The notes beneath the pieces were generated by a model that worked only from the letters and a program-made list of their open reading frames with translations, was not told where the DNA came from and did not search any database. A stretch of 64,000 bases of DNA from Arcobacter porcinus (GTDB lineage: Bacteria > Campylobacterota > Campylobacteria > Campylobacterales > Arcobacteraceae): NCBI RefSeq assembly GCF_004299785.2, contig NZ_CP036246.2, positions 62,001 to 126,000 of the forward strand, given 5' to 3'. Numbering within the stretch: position 1 is the stretch's first letter; the number at the start of each line of letters is the position of its first letter. Shown in pieces: positions 61,060 through 64,000 of this stretch. The translations under genes were made by a program, and so were the position numbers.

Positions 61060-64000
61060 ATGTTAAAAAAAATTGAAGATTTAATAAAAAAACAAGTTTT
61101 AATTATTGATGGAGCAATGGGAACACAGCTTCAAGCAAGAGAGATAAAAAGTGAGTATTGGCAATTTGAAGGAGCAGATTTAGAAGGATGTAATGAGTTA
61201 TTAAACCTAACAGCTCCACATATTTTGGAAGAGATTTATGAAAACTATGCAATTTCAGGTGCAAACTTTATCTCTACAAACACTTTTGGAAGTATGCCTT
61301 GGGTTTTAGATGAGTATGAAATTGGTCATATGTCTTATGAATTATCAAAACTAGCAGCTATTCAAGCAAAAAAAGCTATTGCAAAATATGATACAAAAGA
61401 TAGTCCAAAATTTGTTTTAGCTTCTGTTGGACCTGGAACAAAACTTCCATCACTTGGACACATTACTTATGATGCTATGTATGAAGGTTATAAAATAATG
61501 GCTCAAGGTTTAGTTGATGGTGGAACAGATGTTTTTCTACTTGAAACTTGTCAAGATCCACTTCAAATAAAAGCTGCTCTACACGCTTTAAATGATGTTG
61601 CACCACAAATTCCAATTATGGTTTCAGTTACTATTGAATTAAATGGAACTATGTTAATAGGAACAGATGCACAAGCAATAGCTGCTATATTAAAACCTTT
61701 TAATATCTTATCTTTAGGATTTAACTGTGGAACAGGACCTGTTCAAGTTGAAAAACATATAAAAGCACTTAGTGAAGTTTCAAGATTTCCAATATCAGTA
61801 CATGCAAATGCTGGACTTCCACAAAATAAAGGTGGAAAAAGTTTTTATCCAATGGGACCTGAAGAGTTTACAACACTTCAAAAAAGTTTCTTAGAGATAA
61901 ATGGAGTTGCATTTTTAGGTGGATGCTGTGGAACAACACCTGAACATATTAAGCAATTAAGTGATGCTATAAAAGATATTGTTCCTAAAGCTCCTTGTGG
62001 ATTTTTGAAAGCTTCATTGGCATCTTTATTTAATATTGTTCCACTAAAACAAGAACCAGCACCACTTTTAATAGGTGAGCGAAGTAATGCAACAGGAAGT
62101 AAAGCTTTTAGAGAACTTTTAAAAGCAAATGATTATGAAGGAACTTTAAGTGTTGCACAGCAACAAGTACGAGCTGGAGCTCATGTTATTGATGTTAGTG
62201 TTGGATTTGCTGGAAGAGATGAACGAGAAGATATGGATAAAGTTGTTGCTTTATATTCGCAAAAAATCTCACTTCCACTTATGCCTGATTCTACTCAAAT
62301 AAAAGCTTTAGAATCTGCTTTAAAACAAATTGGTGGAAGATGTATTATAAACTCTGTAAATCTTGAAGATGGAGAAGAGAAGTTTGATGAGGTTTGTAAA
62401 CTAGCAAAAAAATTTGGTGCAGCACTTGTTTGTTTGGTTATTGATGAAGTTGGGATGGCAAAATCAAAAGAGAGAAAACTAGAGGTTGCTGAAAGAATAT
62501 TTGATTTATGTGTAAATAGACATGGTTTTGATCCTGCTGATTTAGTATTTGATATGCTTACTTTTACAATTGGAAGTGGAGATGAAGAGTATAGAACAGC
62601 TGGAATTGAAACTATGGAAGCAATTAGAGAGTTTCAAATAAGACATCCAGAAGCTGGTACAACTTTAGGATTATCAAATATATCATTTGGACTTGCTCAA
62701 AATGCTAGAATTTATCTAAACTCAATCTATCTTGATCATTGTGTAAAAGCAGGGCTAACAAGTGCTATTGTAAATGTAAAACATATTATTCCATTAAATA
62801 AAATAAGTGATGAAGATAAAAAAGCTTGTGATGATTTGATTTTTAATAATCAAGAAAATGGTGACCCACTATTTAAATTTATAGAGCATTTTTCAAATAT
62901 TGAAGATAAAACTGAACAAAGTGATGAAGAGTATCAAAGTTTAAGTCCTGAAGAGAAAGTGAAAAAATTACTTTTGGATGGAGATAAAGAAAGAATGATA
63001 CCTTTAGTTCTTGAGCTAAAAGATTCTATGGCTCCTGAAATTATTGTAAATGAGTGGTTAATTGATGGAATGAAAGTAATAGGAGAGCTATTTGGAAGTG
63101 GGCAAATGCAACTTCCTTTTGTTCTTCAAAGTGCAGAAACTATGAAAACAACTGTTGATGCTTTAAATCCATATTTACCAAAACAAGAAAAAGTAAGTGA
63201 AACAACTATGGTGATTGGTACAGTTAAAGGCGATGTTCACGATGTTGGTAAAAATTTAGTTGATATTATTTTAAGCAATAATGGATTTAAAATTATAAAT
63301 ATTGGAATAAAAGCTGACTTATCAAAATTTTTAGAAGCGGCAAAAGAGCATAATGCAGATGCAATTGGAATGAGTGGATTACTTGTAAAAAGTACAGCTG
63401 TTATGAAAGAAAATCTTGAAGAGATGCAAAAGCTTGGAGTTAAAATTCCTGTTATGCTAGGTGGTGCTGCTCTTACAAAAAGCTTTGTAGATGATTATTG
63501 TAGAACAATTTATGATGGACCAATATTTTATTGTAGAGATGCTTTTGATGGTGTTATAGCTATGCAAAGAGTTGAAAAAGGTGGAGAACTTGATACACAA
63601 ATGGCTTCAGATTTAATTGAAAGAATTGATACAAGCGATAAAATAGAGAAAGAAGTAGTAGAAATTCCACCTTATGAAGAGATTGCAATGCCACAAAGAA
63701 CATTTATTGTTCCACCATATTGGCACAGAGTTGCAAAAACAGGTGATGAACTTGATAAAGAGCTTATCTTTTCTTGGATAAATCACAGAGTATTATTTAG
63801 ACAAAGATGGGGATATAAAAGAGGAAAACAGACTCCTGAAGCATTTATGAAATATGAAAGAGAAGTTGTTGAGCCAACTTATGAAGCAATAAAAGAAGAG
63901 TTAATTAGTAAAAAAGTATTTGACCCAATAGCAATTCATAGTTATTTTCCTTGTATTGCACAAGATAACAAACTTTATATTTTTGATAAAAAATATAGTT
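61060..64000 (+). CDS. metH: Cobalamin-dependent methionine synthase, 5' part
   Basis: The first 980 codons are open to the window end. Present are the homocysteine domain (VLIIDGAMGTQLQ at the start, zinc cysteines in FNCGTGP and LGGCCGTTPEH), the pterin-binding domain (LIGERSNATGSKAFRELL, HVIDVSVGF, MPDSTQIKALESAL), the cobalamin domain with DVHDVGKN (histidine ligand) and SGLLVKST, and the start of the AdoMet activation domain (from about residue 905, with WINHRVLFRQRWGYKRG). About 1150-1200 residues are expected. It needs vitamin B12, so the cell must make or import cobalamin. ATG 61060 follows an AGAGAAAAG site. Confidence 0.97.
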   Translation, partial: MLKKIEDLIKKQVLIIDGAMGTQLQAREIKSEYWQFEGADLEGCNELLNLTAPHILEEIYENYAISGANFISTNTFGSMPWVLDEYEIGHMSYELSKLAAIQAKKAIAKYDTKDSPKFVLASVGPGTKLPSLGHITYDAMYEGYKIMAQGLVDGGTDVFLLETCQDPLQIKAALHALNDVAPQIPIMVSVTIELNGTMLIGTDAQAIAAILKPFNILSLGFNCGTGPVQVEKHIKALSEVSRFPISVHANAGLPQNKGGKSFYPMGPEEFTTLQKSFLEINGVAFLGGCCGTTPEHIKQLSDAIKDIVPKAPCGFLKASLASLFNIVPLKQEPAPLLIGERSNATGSKAFRELLKANDYEGTLSVAQQQVRAGAHVIDVSVGFAGRDEREDMDKVVALYSQKISLPLMPDSTQIKALESALKQIGGRCIINSVNLEDGEEKFDEVCKLAKKFGAALVCLVIDEVGMAKSKERKLEVAERIFDLCVNRHGFDPADLVFDMLTFTIGSGDEEYRTAGIETMEAIREFQIRHPEAGTTLGLSNISFGLAQNARIYLNSIYLDHCVKAGLTSAIVNVKHIIPLNKISDEDKKACDDLIFNNQENGDPLFKFIEHFSNIEDKTEQSDEEYQSLSPEEKVKKLLLDGDKERMIPLVLELKDSMAPEIIVNEWLIDGMKVIGELFGSGQMQLPFVLQSAETMKTTVDALNPYLPKQEKVSETTMVIGTVKGDVHDVGKNLVDIILSNNGFKIINIGIKADLSKFLEAAKEHNADAIGMSGLLVKSTAVMKENLEEMQKLGVKIPVMLGGAALTKSFVDDYCRTIYDGPIFYCRDAFDGVIAMQRVEKGGELDTQMASDLIERIDTSDKIEKEVVEIPPYEEIAMPQRTFIVPPYWHRVAKTGDELDKELIFSWINHRVLFRQRWGYKRGKQTPEAFMKYEREVVEPTYEAIKEELISKKVFDPIAIHSYFPCIAQDNKLYIFDKKYS

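Noticed and set aside
1-64000. tRNA, rRNA, CRISPR array or prophage
   Set aside because: No cloverleaf-like runs, rRNA signatures, regularly spaced repeats or phage genes were seen; absence was judged by reading, not by a search tool.

Overview
The window is about 27% GC chromosomal DNA with the gene content of Campylobacterota, most like Arcobacter and its relatives. The evidence is an HP1021/Cj1608-type atypical response regulator beside ispDF, mrp and pgpA (a Campylobacter-like gene order), a split HisZ, CcoG, a sulfide:quinone oxidoreductase, FlgO-type lipoproteins, and many TTG/GTG starts in tightly overlapping operons. A complete ectABC ectoine operon points to a marine or salt-tolerant lineage. 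No tRNA, rRNA, CRISPR array or prophage was seen.

Layout. 1-7141: phosphate uptake and sensing (pstC end, pstA, pstB, phoU, PsiE-family protein, PhoB/PhosR-like regulator, histidine kinase), interrupted after pstC by an IS110-family element at about 360-1950. 7197-8553: small membrane protein, rpsU, moaC, DUF493. 8629-19556: a light and DNA-damage neighbourhood with DUF523/DUF1722 protein, photolyase, FAD oxidoreductase, LytS/LytR pair, phasin-like protein, AarF/UbiB kinase, a DUF4130 protein with a frameshifted radical-SAM partner, a shrunken photolyase-related gene, lipocalin and DUF2805. 19594-24201: surE and dnaE. 24202-26991: an eroded patch with a VapC remnant, Sel1-repeat proteins (one broken by a stop codon), small membrane proteins and an XRE regulator. 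27027-36578: DJ-1 protein, two FlgO-like lipoproteins, recJ, pyrG, ccoG, a thioredoxin-fold protein, coaE and purM. 36613-40361: a soluble PAS kinase and OmpR-type regulator followed by a sulfide:quinone oxidoreductase and DUF1641. 40373-43953: a divergent GAPDH and a MarR-YceI-dioxygenase-pirin operon. 44144-49006: aminotransferase, hisZ, purA, DUF507 and a carA lacking its glutaminase triad. 49047-53716: pgpA, HP1021-like regulator, ispDF, HDOD-like protein and mrp. 53748-61039: lipoproteins, ectABC, regulators, hisIE, a prohibitin-family protein and ilvE. 61060-64000: the first 980 codons of metH, cut by the window end.

The points most worth following up are: (1) the intact IS110 recombinase with roughly 57-bp inverted repeats and a strongly structured upstream non-coding end, a candidate bridge RNA, which appears to have landed in the 5' end of pstA and supplied a new start; (2) a CarA in which all three catalytic glutaminase residues are replaced; (3) decay of two DNA-repair genes side by side (a single-base frameshift in the radical-SAM gene and a photolyase-related gene reduced by large in-frame deletions); (4) an AarF gene whose conserved N-terminus has no normal start codon; (5) tandem palindromes upstream of ectABC; and (6) a leader hairpin that can cover a ribosome-binding site.
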